From positions 2,356,001 to 2,420,000 of the forward strand of contig OX457072.1 of assembly GCA_949752795.1 (NCBI GenBank): a DNA stretch of 64,000 nt, in the 5' to 3' direction. Numbering within the stretch: position 1 is the first letter of the stretch; each line of letters starts with the position of its first letter. Shown one piece after another: positions 36,911-48,668 of the stretch. The translations under genes and the position numbers were made by a program. The DNA is from Hyperoodon ampullatus. Its lineage: Eukaryota > Chordata > Mammalia > Artiodactyla > Ziphiidae. The notes below the pieces were generated by a model. The model ran no database searches, was not told where the DNA came from, and saw only the letters and a list, made by a program, of their open reading frames with translations.

Positions 36911-38084
36911 CTGACCTCTATTTTGAGTAAGTTTGTTTCTCTCCCTGACAAATGGGGAAATAAAATTTGGAAAATAAAAAAGTAAGAGAACAATAATAAT
37001 TTGTTTTATTTTCCTCCAGAGCTTTTCCCAGGGGAAGAAAACGCGTGTTTCCTGTTTTACATTGTTTGAATGTATCATACACACAGTTTTGTCTCCTGCT
37101 AAGTTCACTTCACCTCAAGGATCAGCATTTTCTAAATCTTCTAAAGTCTTCGAAGTAAAACTCATTTTCGTGGATGGAGTCAAAAACTTAATTCCATCAA
37201 ACGTCTGTTGCGTGGTTCGCTCAGTCTTTCCGCCGCTGCGTGAGAGGGGTTTCCAGTGTTTCTCCATAATACCGCTGTGGAGAACATCCTTATTTGGAAG
37301 TATTTTTTCCCTATTCAGGGTTTTTATTCAGAGAAGATTCTCAAAGATAAAAATAGCGCACTAAAGTGTCTGGATATGTTTAAAGCATTTGATACCTTCT
37401 TCCAGACTGCACTCCGCTACAGTGACAGCAGAGTATACTGTCACCACTCGTGCAGGAGAGTTCTTGTCGTTCTCCCCTCAAGCGTGACTCAGGAGTGTGG
37501 CTGAATACTTCTTAAGGTGCTGTTCCCTGTGCTCTTAGTATCGAGGAGACTATCAGTGGATACGCAACATTCCCACTTCATAGCTTTCCCCCCAACCCTC
37601 TCTTCCCCCCTCCCCAAAGCTCGTGGATTCATGACATTGGAGCTTTTTTATTTTATTTTATTTTTTTAAACAATACTATATTAAATGAATAGATGAAACA
37701 ATTATATGAGCTCAGCTACAATATGCATAAGAGCAGTAAGCAGTATATAGGATAGCTGTCACATCAAAGAGAACAGAAAAAACATGACAAGTCCTCAAGA
37801 TCTTAGTGCAATCTCAAATCTATCAAATAAATAAAGATGGATAGAAATGTCACATATAAACATGTAGATATGGCAATGACTTATTAAACTATGTATATGA
37901 TGCATTGAAACCTGAACACAGTGTAATACATTTTTATGGGAGGGCAAGAGAATCACAAGACTTTGTTCTAAAAGGTTGTGAGATTGACACGGGAGGTTTT
38001 TGCAGAAAATAGATCTTACAGAAGTCGTGTGAGTGAGTCTCTATGTTGTTCACAGCAAGAATTTTCCTTCTGGGCTCTCCGTTC
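36911..38084. other. noncoding DNA with a possible L1 relic
   Basis: No gene seen. The part at about 37060-37330 (containing ACCGCTGTGGAGAACATCCT) may be a strongly decayed minus-strand L1, at low confidence. A TTTTA run lies near 37649-37668. Confidence 0.4.
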
Positions 38085-38285
38085 TCCACCCATGCACTAT
38101 TAATACCTCCAAACGCCATTCAGCCCACTACGCTGTCTTTTATCTTTGTCCTAATGTATTACCCATTGAGAAATCCTCTCCTGAGGACAGGAAGTATCTT
38201 CCACACAAATCCAGCGCTTAGTACAGCGTATGCTATCCAGCAGGAGACACTCAACAAACGTTTATGGGACACACACAGATAAAAG
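38085..38285 (+). repeat. L2 LINE 3' end
   Basis: Plus-strand L2 terminal region: TGAGGACAGGAAGTATCTTC, then CAGCGCTTAGTACAGCGTAT and GACACTCAACAAACGTTTAT match the order of the L2 3' end (the gene-independent summary motif, the CAGCACCTAG-like block, then the CTCAATAAATG-like block). Diverged but recognisable. Confidence 0.6.
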
Positions 38286-41200
38286 GGCAATTCCTTTCTC
38301 AGCGGTGCTGCAAGTAATTTTAAAATAAACTTCTGGTCTTTAACTTCTTAAATGCTAAATTTAGCTTTGTAAATGTAGCCATCGAATGGAGGAGAGAAAA
38401 GAGAACATGCCTAAAGTATTTGCAAATTAAGGCAGAGAAGGGTTCGATAAATGTTTGAATATATGACCTAAGACCCTCTGGAGAATCTCAATACGAGAGA
38501 AGAATTCGCAAAAGTTTAAATGTCTAAAAACAGAAGGTTATCACGAAAAGCATTTTGAAACCTGGCACTCACTCCCCGAGATGCCATAATGGCCTAATGA
38601 GTGGCATTTCAAGAACACAATAGAATGAGTTAACTGAAAACACACCACGATTCCTTGTGTCTAAGAGTTTGGGTTCAACTCTAACACCATCCGCATTGAG
38701 TTTTTTAAGCTTAGAAGCATATAAGGATCTGTCAACAGAAGCCCTTTATTTCTTACAACAAGAGGACGCTGTTTATAATGTGACACCAGCTGCTCAGGCA
38801 AAATGGGTTCTATTAGAACTAATTTAATTTTACATAAGTTGATCTATTTGCATTCTGGGTCCCCCGTTAGACGACTCGGTACTACTTTACAGACTGATCT
38901 TGTTTCAAGCTCCAGGGTATGGACAATGCTTAATCAGTGTGTACATCAGAAAATAAACATAATCATCAAGTACACTAATTAAGCCTAGAAATGTTGCAAC
39001 ATGCATACAGTGTATGGATTAACAAGCAATTCATCAAAAATCTTAATGACAGATACTATGTTTCTCATACATTTTATTCCACAGTGCTTCTGAGAGGCTC
39101 AGCAGTTCTATAACCCATTGACATGCCTCTCTTTAGTGAATTTCTTTTAAATCATGACACATTTGGGTATTCTCCCCACATTGACGGCCTCTGTAGAAAT
39201 AATGCTTCTCACCTTAAACCAGACAACTTGACATCTTTTCTTATAGCAGCTAAAGATGAATAAATCAACCGATAGTAGAAACACCGAAAGTAATTAAAAG
39301 ACGGAAATTTATCAAATGCAATCATCACTAAGCGGTATCCCACTTCTACACATTCACTCTTAAAATGTGATGATTGATGTTTATGTGCTGTTCAGATTTC
39401 CTTTAAAATAAAATATGTATGTAGGCAAAACATTCGTATCTGTATACACATGTGTATATACTACATACATGTATATGTTAAATATAAAAATATGTGTACG
39501 TGAAATGTATATGTCCTTTACCTCCAAACTTAGTTTTCAGAAACCAGCATTTTTCAAGCAAAATTCTGTTCATGAATGTGACAAAAATAGAAGGAAAAAA
39601 GAGTTATCTGGTATTTCAGTGACACAACCTATTTTTCTTCTAAAAAGCAAATAATTTCCAATAATATATAATAAGTAGGGGGAGGAGGCGAGAGGTGGAC
39701 CCTGCTTACACCATCTTGTTAAACACCTAACCATAAACTCAAAAACCCACAACAGCAAACCTTGGTTTCATGGCAACACTGCATTACATTCTAATTGCAC
39801 ACAGTTTTGATATGTAATAAATCAATTTTCAAAAAGCCATCCAACTAACAAATAACAGCCCAATTTCTAAAACTTGTCTAGATGTACAGTCATACTTTAA
39901 AGTCTGTAAAAAACAGTCCAGTTAATTTCATAGTTTAATAATTGGTGCATTATTTTCTCTTTTCCCGACTTTTTGAATTCACAGAAAGCTATTTCTTTAC
40001 TAATGAAATTTTGTCTAAATTTTACATATTTACTTGTCTGAGTATGTAAAATACACAGAAAGTTTTTTTTTTATCTTAAGCCAAACCATATACAGAGTTT
40101 TATAACATTTTAATTCTGATGTTCTTTTACTAAAAATGTTACTTATTCCGCCTGATCAAAAACCCACCAGTATTGGCAGGTTTGGTTTCTGTATGATGTT
40201 TAGTCAAAATCCTAGATGTTAACTGATATAAAATTTAAATTAGAATACTTAAAAATAATTGAAGGAGGGATACTTCTATGTCTTTTTTTAAATTTTTTTA
40301 CTGCAAGTAAAATCTTAAGATACACCCTTACTATTGAACTTGGAAACAGGGAAAGTACGTAAGTGAATAAAAGCTTTTCAACCTTGTGAATAGAAATTAC
40401 ATACCGTCTTCTACTATCTAGATTATAATGTTGTCTATTATGTTCTTTTAAAAAGTAAATTATAACTAAAATGAGATGGATGACTTTTGTTAAAGTTCAC
40501 TTCAGGTTGAAATTCATTTGTTTCAGTTTATCGACTTGGAAGCAATTTCGTCTCAGTGCATTTGGTGTGTCATATCATTCAGCTTTGCCAAATCCAATCC
40601 ATCACAGCCAAAGGTCCAAACAATCACAGTTTCTTCATTACTGAAATGCAAGTACAGTGCAAGCAGATGTTTATCGTTGGTACATTATCATCCTTCTAAC
40701 TAAAAAGTTGGAGGAATTAGAGAAAATGTGCCATGAATTCTAGAAACTAAGCAGACTTATCTCTAAGATAGGCTGTTATAAAAAATCATTTAATATGTTT
40801 CTAGGAAGAGGGTATCACAAACCGTTTTGTGAAGGTGATAAAACCCATGGACCCTATTTCTGGGAAAATCGCATGCAGTTATAAACACAAGATTTTTCAC
40901 AGCACTGGAGCACAACGCTTCTCATCTGCAGACCGCAGAAGTGAGATGAAAGAAAAAAGCTGGAAGTCTCCAAAATTTGGAAGGTCAGAGCCCACCAGTA
41001 GAGCAAGAAACAAACATGAAACGCACTTCTTCAGGGAGCCATGATTCCGGGAGAAAAACAAACACATACACACACCTATTGGAGCAGGATGTCCTCCAAA
41101 AAGCCCCCAAAGAAAGATATTTCCCCATTTCTTTTAGATAAACTTTGACTGGCATTCCAGGCTCCTGTACTTCCTGGCAGGAAGCTAACACCTTGCCCAG

Positions 41201-42199
41201 GTGAGGAAGCAGAGCCCTTCTTTCGCTTGGCCCTTCCTCCAGGTTCTGCCCCGGAATGTGCACCCAGGACCCGCACCCTCCGCCAACAATCAGCTCAGTC
41301 ATTGTTCACTCGGCCAAGCCCACACCTTCTAACTCCACAGGGAATGAGATAATCTACTTTGAGAGTCAAAAACAAGAAATTATTCGTCCAAATTATGTTC
41401 AAAGCTACAAATCACCTTATGTTTCAGCTGTGTTTGACAGCTTTAAGGTTGTCTGAGGACAGATGAGGGCAGAGGGCAGTTTGGTGCTGAGCAAGGCCGC
41501 TCTAAGTGGCTTAACTCTTCCTGATGTGAAGGGAGACCAGGGTCTGACACTCACTAGATTTTGTCCCTGCTCACCCTGAGCCCTGTTTCTTGGCTCCCGA
41601 GTCAGCTCAAGTCCTCTCCTGCTTCGAGTCCCTGAAATCACGGCAATCATGGATCTTTTGTTTAATCCGAAATTAAAATAATACTCAGAACAGCAGAATA
41701 TAGTACTTTCCTCCTCTTTCCTCCACTGCAATGCTGAGATTTCAAACCAAGGGAAGGAATTCCCATCTCCAGATGTCCTTAGACCTCAGAAGAAATGTAT
41801 TAAATCTCATTCAGTCCACGTTTGTGGTTTCGACTATATAGGCTGTGCCTCGTCCCAAAGAGAATTTGAATAATGAATATGCTTTTTAAAACATGCTAAA
41901 CATGTAAAATAGTGTATTTACCATCAAGGTGAATACCAGCAAATTGTAACTTTATGAGTAGAATCAGAACTAGTAGGTTATTAACCTCACCACTAGCAAT
42001 ACTTAGAAAGTGTTAAATAACGAAAGCATTTTAGGTCATCCTTGAACTCCAGGATTCCTCGTGAAGCTCCTATTAAGTTTCTTAGGGTTTGTTGCTGAGA
42101 AGAATATATTTCCACATGAGGAAAAAGTGATCTTTTGAGACCATTTTTATCTTGTAACCCTTAACTTTCTCTGTTTCCAGGACAACCACAGACTTGATA
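38286..42199. other. second repeat-poor block
   Basis: About 3.9 kb with no repeat I can recognise. It is AT-rich, with TA- and TG-containing patches near 39410-39510 and a T-rich run near 40060. Frames such as 40985-41302 (105 codons, minus) and 41417-41731 (104 codons, minus) lie in a GC-richer patch at 41.0-41.7 kb and lack recognisable domains. Nothing supports an exon. Confidence 0.5.
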
Positions 42200-42465
42200 G
42201 CAATCCCATTATTGCTCAATAGTTGTGGGCTGCTCTCTTTTTTTTTTTTTTTTTTTGCGGCACTCGGGCCTCTCACTGCCGTGGCCTCTCCCATTGCAGA
42301 GCACAGGCTCCGGACACGCAGGCTCAGCGGCCATGGCTCACGGGCCCAGCCGCTCCGCAGCATATGGGATCTTCCCGGACCTGGGCACGAACCCGTGACC
42401 CCTGCATCGGCAGGCGGACTCTCAACCACTGTGCCCCCAGGGAAGCCCTCGCAATCCCGTTATTG
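42200..42465 (-). repeat. CHR-2-type SINE with extra sequence beyond its tail
   Basis: Reverse-oriented SINE: 19 T (42238-42256), then GCGGCACTCGGGCC to CCCAGGGAAGCC (to about 42448). A near-perfect direct repeat flanks it: GCAATCCCATTATTG (42200-42214) and GCAATCCCGTTATTG (42451-42465), 14 of 15 identical. Unusually, the left copy does not touch the T tract: 23 bp (42215-42237) lie between them. See findings. Confidence 0.88.
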
Positions 42466-43544
42466 AAGTGAACACGACACACTGTCACGTTTTGCACAAT
42501 ATTATAAAAATTCACAAAAACCTATAAAATTACTTATTTTGTGAAGATATACTACATAGACAGAACTTCCAAGCTGATAACAACACCACATCTGCTAATG
42601 ATGGTGACAGCCATGAATTTTCAATTGCTTACCTAGATGTGGATGCTATGGTTTTTGATCTAAATGTTGACACTGTCCTACTTACTGATCTCCGGCCAGG
42701 AATGAGCATAATGATTGTCCCCTGGCATCATAAATTCTAGAAAAGAGGTTTTTTTTCATAGAGGATAGGCATTATGTAGTTTTCATTTGCTGGCAATATT
42801 TAGAGTCAATAGTGTAAAAACAAAAAAACTGTCCATGAAAAATAAATAAAAATATAGACTATTTTAAAAAATAAGCAAAATGATGAAATCACACAGGTGA
42901 TTCTGGGGACATCTGCCTTTCCCTGGTTCCCGAGAGCTTTGGTTCCAATTAGATCTGCAGAGAACGGACAGAGAGCATCCGGCTGTGCAATCTGGGAAGA
43001 GACTTGGAGGTATCATCCCAACCCCACTCCCACTGCTAGGAAAGCCTGGACCCATGGAGAGAAACGCCCCAAATGAAAAGATTAACCAGAAAAAAATGTG
43101 CCTCACAAAGGTAATGGGGAGGAATCTCGCCTGCCCTTGGGCCTGGCTCTGGGCGAAGGTAGGAAATGACCACGAATCTGTCACCCACGGTGGGCACGTC
43201 CACCTCCAAAGAGTAATAACGAAAACTCGCAGCAACAGTTAGTCCTTTGTGTGTGTATGGCACCTGAATCCCCCCCCAAATCCAAGTGAAGACTTTACAG
43301 TGGCCTGGGTGGCCTCCTGGTGGAAGCAAACACAACTTTTCCTAAAGGAACAGACCTTCAGTCAATCCTCAAAGAACTCCCACAGATAAGGCTCCAGTGC
43401 ATATGAAGGCATGCTTGTTCAAAAGATAATAATAAAACAAATGGTAGAGAGACAGTAAGCGGAAGACAAGGCGAGCAGTATTATAAACTTGCAAATTGTG
43501 GCAATAATGGCTATAGAATATAAAATACATTTATAGTTAAAGCA
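42466..43544. other. single-copy noncoding DNA
   Basis: No repeat recognised. Overlapping frames on both strands around 42.86-43.33 kb (123 codons minus, 85 plus, 99 minus) have no recognisable domain; their overlap suggests low stop density and not coding. Confidence 0.5.
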
Positions 43545-44888
43545 ATAAATGAACACACCCAATCTATGATTAAAGAACAAGAAACTATCGAAAATGACCA
43601 GGCGGATTTGATAAAGAACATACAACGTATAAGAATGAAAAATATCACAAATAAAATAAGAACCTTGGTAGGTGGACTAAACAACAAATTTGATACATTT
43701 GAAGAACTGGGAGACAGATCTGAAGAAGTTAGACACAAAGAGAAAAAGAAATTAAAACATTAAAATGATTAGAAGATGTGGTGGCTGGAATGAGAAGGCC
43801 TAACGTACATGTAATAACAAGCTCAGAAAGAGCTATTAGGAAGAATCAGGGAACTGTAATATTCCCTGTAATGTAATAGGGAGACACTGGATGAAAATGT
43901 CCTCACATTTCCGAGTCACAATGAATTCCAGTCAGAATAAATAAGACAAAATCTATACCTGCATATGCGAGAGTGAAAGTGCAGAATACTTGATAAACAA
44001 GAAGATTTGAAAGACAATCAAAGATTACTTGATACAAAATGCAATAAACTGCCAGGAGCCTTCTCTGCAACAAAAAAGGAAGCCCGGAGTCCCTGGATAA
44101 ATATCTCCAGAGGCTAAGAGAAACTGAGAAGAAGTAAAGTCATGTAGAGTGAGCAATTCTGTCTTCAAAAATGGAGGGGAAAGAAAACCGTTTTCAGACA
44201 AATACAAATAGAAAGACTTTACTATAATACAAATAGGCCCGTCCATAAGGGCTCTTCTAAAGAATGAACTTCAGGAAGAAAGAAGTCACCCAAAATGAAA
44301 GTCTGACATGCAAAAGCATTAATAAATAAAAAAGAGGGTAACGTGAGCAAACTAAACAAACGTTGACTCCATAAAGCCATAAGAATAATGTCTAATGTGG
44401 GGAAGAGTTATTAAGCTATGGTTTGAAGCCAGGAGGGGTGGGTTTCATTTAAAGAAGGCTGTGGCTATATTGTCTGAGAAGAGGGAAAAGGTACTGATTA
44501 ATTTTAATTTATTAAGTAAAACATATATACGAAACTTTCTAGGGTAACCAATGAAAGAAAGAAGTATTGATTGAAGAAAAAAATTTTATCAGTCCAAAAT
44601 AAGGAAGAAAGAATAAAATAAACAAAGAAAAAGCATATAATTTGCCATTATATGACAAAAACGTCAGTTTATCAGGAACACATAACACTTCTAGTCTTGT
44701 AAGCACCTAATAACATAGCCTCAAAATACATAAAGCAAAAATTTAGAGAACTCTGATAAAATCAGCAAATCTCTGATCATGGTGTAGACTTTAATTCTCT
44801 CAGTAACTGACTAATAACACAAAGATCAGTAAGGCTGTAGATGATTAAACAGTACACAAACCTGAGCTAATAGACATATATAGAAACC
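43545..44888 (+). repeat. old L1 LINE: ORF1 region to start of ORF2 (left part)
   Basis: Plus-strand L1 of an old (L1M or HAL1-like) type. The frame at 43566-43763 reads MIKEQETIENDQADLIKNIQ, a charged, coiled-coil-like peptide as in L1 ORF1. Downstream blocks (GAATCAGGGAACTGTAATAT, CCGTTTTCAGACAAATACAA, AGAATGAACTTCAGGAAG) follow the ORF1-to-inter-ORF order, and TAATAACATAGCCTCAAAAT with ATCATGGTGTAGACTTTAAT marks the start of the ORF2 endonuclease region. Many stops. A younger L1 splits it at about 44889. Confidence 0.7.
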
Positions 44889-45203
44889 ATTTATTATTTT
44901 ATTTTATTTTATTTCTTTTAACATCTTTATTGAAGTATAATTGCTTTACAATGGTGTGTTAGTTTCTGCTGTATAACAAAGTGAATCAGCTATACGTATA
45001 CATATATCCCCATATCCCCTCCCTCTTGCGTCTCCCTCCCACCCTCCCTATTCCACCCCTCTAGGTGGTCACAAAGCACGAAGCTGATCTCCCTATGCTA
45101 TGCGGCTGATTCTCACTAGTTATCTATTTTACGTTTGGTAGTGTATATATGTCCATGCCACTCTCTCACTTCATCCCAGCTTACCCTTCCCCCTCCCCAT
45201 GAG
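44889..45203 (-). repeat. younger cetartiodactyl L1 3' end, nested insertion
   Basis: Reverse-oriented, 5'-truncated L1: a TTTTA-type tail (44889-44920), then TAACATCTTTATTGAAGTAT, ATGGTGTGTTAGTTTCTGCT, GGTGGTCACAAAGCACGAAG and a pyrimidine-rich end. The sequence is much less diverged than the old L1 around it. The flanks TAGAAACCATTTA and GAGAACCTATTTT are a possible imperfect target-site duplication. Confidence 0.82.
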
Positions 45204-46345
45204 AACCTATTTTTTAAAAAAATACATAGAATATTATGAAAGTGACAATATACCAAAAATAAATTTTAAAATTTTAAATAAATTTTAAAGAATTAACATC
45301 ATGAGACCATGTTCCTTAAGCATAAGGTAGTTAAGGTAGAAATCAATAACAAAGCGTAACTTAAAAGAAAAGCAAATATTAGATAATTAAAATTTACAAT
45401 GCTTTTAAATAACTCATTGAGCACATGGCAATTAGACAATATTCTTACAGAAGGATAACAAAAATATGAGGTCTTAAAACCTATGGGATATGGAAAAATG
45501 TTATCCACTGAGGCCTTATATGTGTGCAGACTTTACATAAAAAAGAAAACAATCTGAAAAGTAATGAGTAAACAGCCAGTTTAAGAAGTTAGAAAAATAA
45601 ACAGAAGAATAATAAAGAAAAGATAAGAAAGGAAGTAATAAATAGCAGGTATTAATGCAATGAAAATAAAATTGAGGGGCTCAACAGAATCAAAGCTGTC
45701 TTAAAAGGCTGATGTAAAAAGGGAAAAATCAGGTGAGAATTATCAACAAGAAAAATAAGACAAATAAACAATATTAGAAATGAGAAAAGGGACTTATAGA
45801 AGCATTAGGAATGTAAATAATACGGACAACTTTATGCCAATACATTTGAAGACTGGTTAAACAAACAAATTCCTCTGAAAACATAAAGGTTTAGCCTGAC
45901 TCAGGGTTATCTAGACTTCTAATGGTCTCATAGCATTAACTAAATTGAGATGGTACATAAAATTCTCCCCTGAAAAACAAACAGTTCCAGAAGGTTTAAC
46001 AAATGAATTTGACCAGAGCATTAACAAACAGATGATTCGAATCATATGCAAACTCATGCAGAGAACAGAGAAAGAGGGCATACTCTCCAATTAGTTTTAT
46101 GAGGTTAAGTAGAACCATGATATCAAAACCGGGGGCGGGCGGTGGGGAACAGGGGGAGGAAGAAAATTCCACAATAATCTTACTTGTGGACTTAGACACA
46201 AAGTCCTAGGCCAAATGTTAGTGAACTCATCTAATAATATATCAAAAAGATAATCTGTCATGAGAAAATTGGGTTACTTAATTTCAGTAATACTAGGTTG
46301 ATTCATATTAAACATTCTAATCATATAACAGCTTAAAATAGGAAA
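45204..46345 (+). repeat. old L1 LINE: ORF2 (right part)
   Basis: Continuation of the old plus-strand L1. ORF2-like blocks include GGTAGAAATCAATAACAAAG, GAAAGGAAGTAATAAATAGC, GACAACTTTATGCCAATACA and AACAGTTCCAGAAGG. The frame is heavily broken. A G-rich patch (46131-46160) interrupts it. Similarity fades near 46345. Confidence 0.65.
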
Positions 46346-46689
46346 ACAAAGTTTGTGCTGATGCCTGAATTACCACTGTGGGCATTTGAGGTTCAAACCC
46401 CACCGGGGACTCTGAGAAACACACCTGGGAACGGTCCACCAGGGCATGAGCAGGCTGCGGTACTGCCCTCCCATAGCGGGAGGGTCCCTCGGAGGGTCCC
46501 TCCCTGGCACTTCTGGCCTGCCCTGTGCAGGCTGAGCAGAATTCCAAGGTTAGGGAACAGCCTTCGGGCAGAGAAACTCGAGTGCTTGAGGTCCGAATCC
46601 CTGGCCTGTAGCAGAACAATCCTCAAAGCCAGAGGTGCCCTTGGGTGGCCAGTGGGGTGAGGACGTGGCTCTCACAACATCTGCTATAG
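46346..46689. other. GC-rich noncoding DNA
   Basis: No gene recognised. Frames on both strands (46317-46619 minus, 46355-46660 plus, 46393-46626 minus) overlap completely and have no domain. A proximal CG count higher than in neighbours reflects local GC content. Confidence 0.45.
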
Positions 46690-47450
46690 GGTCAGGGGAG
46701 CGGCGCACGCAGAGCCCTGAGGAAGCAGCGTCCCTGGTGCAGCCCGGGCCGGGACTGTCTGAGACCTCAGAGTGGAAGGAACTAGCTTTTACTTTCAATG
46801 AAAAGGAGGGGTTTGAGCAGAAGAGTGACATAGTATTTGATCTTGTTCATAAATGCTCTGGCTACTGTGTTGCCAACAGTGTATGAGAAAACAGGGGTCG
46901 AAGCAGGAAGGCTAGTTAGGAGGCTCTGATCCAGGCACAAGGAGATCTCCGCTTGGACCAGAGCATTAGGACACAGCAAAGAGAAGCGGTCGCATCCTTG
47001 GTATATTTTGAAGCTGGAATCGGCAGTTTGCTGCTACATCAGATATGGAACCGAAGAGAACGAGAGACATTAGGTTGGCTCCACGTTCCTGACTCCACAG
47101 CAGGACGGCTGGAGCTGCTCTAGGGAGAGAAGGAAGGCGAGGGCAGCACGTGGGGGGAACATAACGAGCTCCCGACGACCCCGGAACCGGCGAGACGCGG
47201 TCACGCAGGCGTTGAGAAGACGGTCTGATGAACCCAGAGCTCAGGGAAAGCTGGAGACGTGAGCGCTGTCGATACAGGGATTGCGTTCAAAGCCACAGGG
47301 CTGACTGGGACATGGCTCAGGTGTGGTCTGGGACCCTCATCAGCTCATAGGTCAGGGGACTGACCAAGAGGCAGCAAAGGAAACTGAGGAGGAGCCAGGG
47401 AGACAGGAAGGAAAGCAGGAGGTGACAATGAACTAGAAGACTGGTTAGAA
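46690..47450 (-). repeat. L2 LINE, minus-strand copy
   Basis: Reverse-complement L2 in the same orientation as the copy at 32-33.7 kb. The blocks AGGAGGGGTTTGAGCAGAAG, GGCTAGTTAGGAGGCTCTGA, TCCGCTTGGACCAGAGCATT and CTTGGTATATTTTGAAGCTG follow the expected order for the region upstream of the L2 3' UTR. No intact frame. Confidence 0.62.
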
Positions 47451-47527
47451 AGAATGAGAGCGAGAGGGAGGGAGGAAGGAGGGAAGGAGGGAAGGAGGGA
47501 AGGAAGAAAGAAAGAGAGAGAAAAGGC
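47451..47527. repeat. GA-rich (GGAA/GGGA) low-complexity tract
   Basis: A purine-only stretch of GAGA, GGAGGGA and GGAAGAAA units. It causes several serine/leucine/proline-rich frames on the minus strand (47317-47645) that are not genes. Confidence 0.88.
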
Positions 47528-48029
47528 TCTGGCCCACACTGGTCAGGATCAGGTTTGTAAGGCAAAACAAAATGTGTTTCTGAGCCCTGATGACAAGAAA
47601 TGCACGAAGCTTCCAACCTGAGAGAGCAGGGACTTCAAGACCCACTCTGAAGGCACACAGAGCGGGAGCCCCTGGGGATCTGGGGCCATAACCCCAAATG
47701 ATGGGCTTCTCGTTGGGGAAATGTCCAATCTCGGCTCCATTTTCCCGTGGGTCCTCACTGGCTCTTGCCCTCAGGAAGCATGCCTTCCCCTTAATATGTT
47801 CAAGGACAAATCAAAATGCCACCTCTGAGATTAATTCTCTTTTTGTTACCCCCCAGCAATGTAAGGAATTATATATAACTGAATATTCCTTCATGTGAAG
47901 CTTAGTTTTAGTCAATTTCCAAATACACACACTTAAAAACAGAAAAATCTGAGCCTTAAAAGGAGATAACATTGCATTTACTATTGGGAAGGGTATGAAG
48001 CTGGCGTGGGTGTTTTTTTTCCACTTCTC
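47528..48029. other. single-copy noncoding DNA
   Basis: No repeat or gene recognised. Confidence 0.5.
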
Positions 48030-48155
48030 ATGTGAGAAATACTAGTGCTCAAGAGATGAGATGCCTTGCCTGAAGCCACACAGTACTGTGCAGAAAACAG
48101 CAGACAGAAAATCCAGGTGTTGGACCCCAATTCCATAATTTCCCTGCTTCCTCTC
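48030..48155 (-). repeat. MIR SINE, partial
   Basis: Reverse-complement MIR core: CTCAAGAGATGAGATGCCTT, CCTGAAGCCACACAGTACTG and AAAATCCAGGTGTTGGACCC. The ends are lost. Confidence 0.5.
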
Positions 48156-48478
48156 TGTACATATTTCTTTTAAGCCATAAACTCCACACAAATAATTATT
48201 TGCATCATCATTATTATAATTTCTCCCTTATTGCCATTTCTTCTCATTTAACAGGCTATGAAGATTATGAAAATCAGGACGGCTGCCCAGTAGCCGGGCA
48301 CGCGCGTGAACACAGGAGATGGGTGGCCTTTGCTCTGCACTGATTTTGCATGGCCAGGCTTTGGGGATTTTTCTCACATGTGAACCCAGACATAGACATG
48401 ACTCCAAAATTCATGCTCACTCCACTAAACCACACTGCCTCACAGCAACATTATCTGACCACCAGATAGTCACCAAGT

Positions 48479-48668
48479 CAGTGGTTCTCAGTTTGGCCTA
48501 TGGACCAGCATCACCAGGGAACTTGCTAGAGAAACGCACAGTCCTAAACCCCGTCCCAGACCTGCTGAGTCAGACACTCTGGGGTAAGGCCTGGGAACCT
48601 GTGGTCTAACACGTCTTGAGATGATGCTGGTTAAGAGGGTTGCATGCTCAAGTTTGAGAACCATCGGT
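48479..48668. mobile_element. nonautonomous hAT-type DNA transposon (MER5-like)
   Basis: Terminal inverted repeats are visible: it starts CAGTGGTTCTCAGTTTGG and ends CAAGTTTGAGAACCATCG, which pair in inverted order. The interior (CAGCATCACCAGGGAACTTG, CTGCTGAGTCAGACACTC, CTGGGAACCTGTGGTCTAAC) follows MER5-type elements of the Charlie group. No transposase is encoded; elements of this kind were mobilised in trans in early mammals. A clear 8-bp duplication was not found. Confidence 0.72.

Noticed and set aside
36475..36993. 172-codon minus-strand frame, the longest in the window
   Set aside because: It consists of a translated TA microsatellite (IYIYIY) and a SINE body; no protein is implied.
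47451..47527. Regularly spaced repeats as a CRISPR array
   Set aside because: The repeat is a low-complexity GA tract with no spacers, and the genome is mammalian.
47317..47645. Serine/leucine/proline-rich minus-strand frames that resemble signal peptides
   Set aside because: They translate the GA-rich purine tract on the opposite strand.
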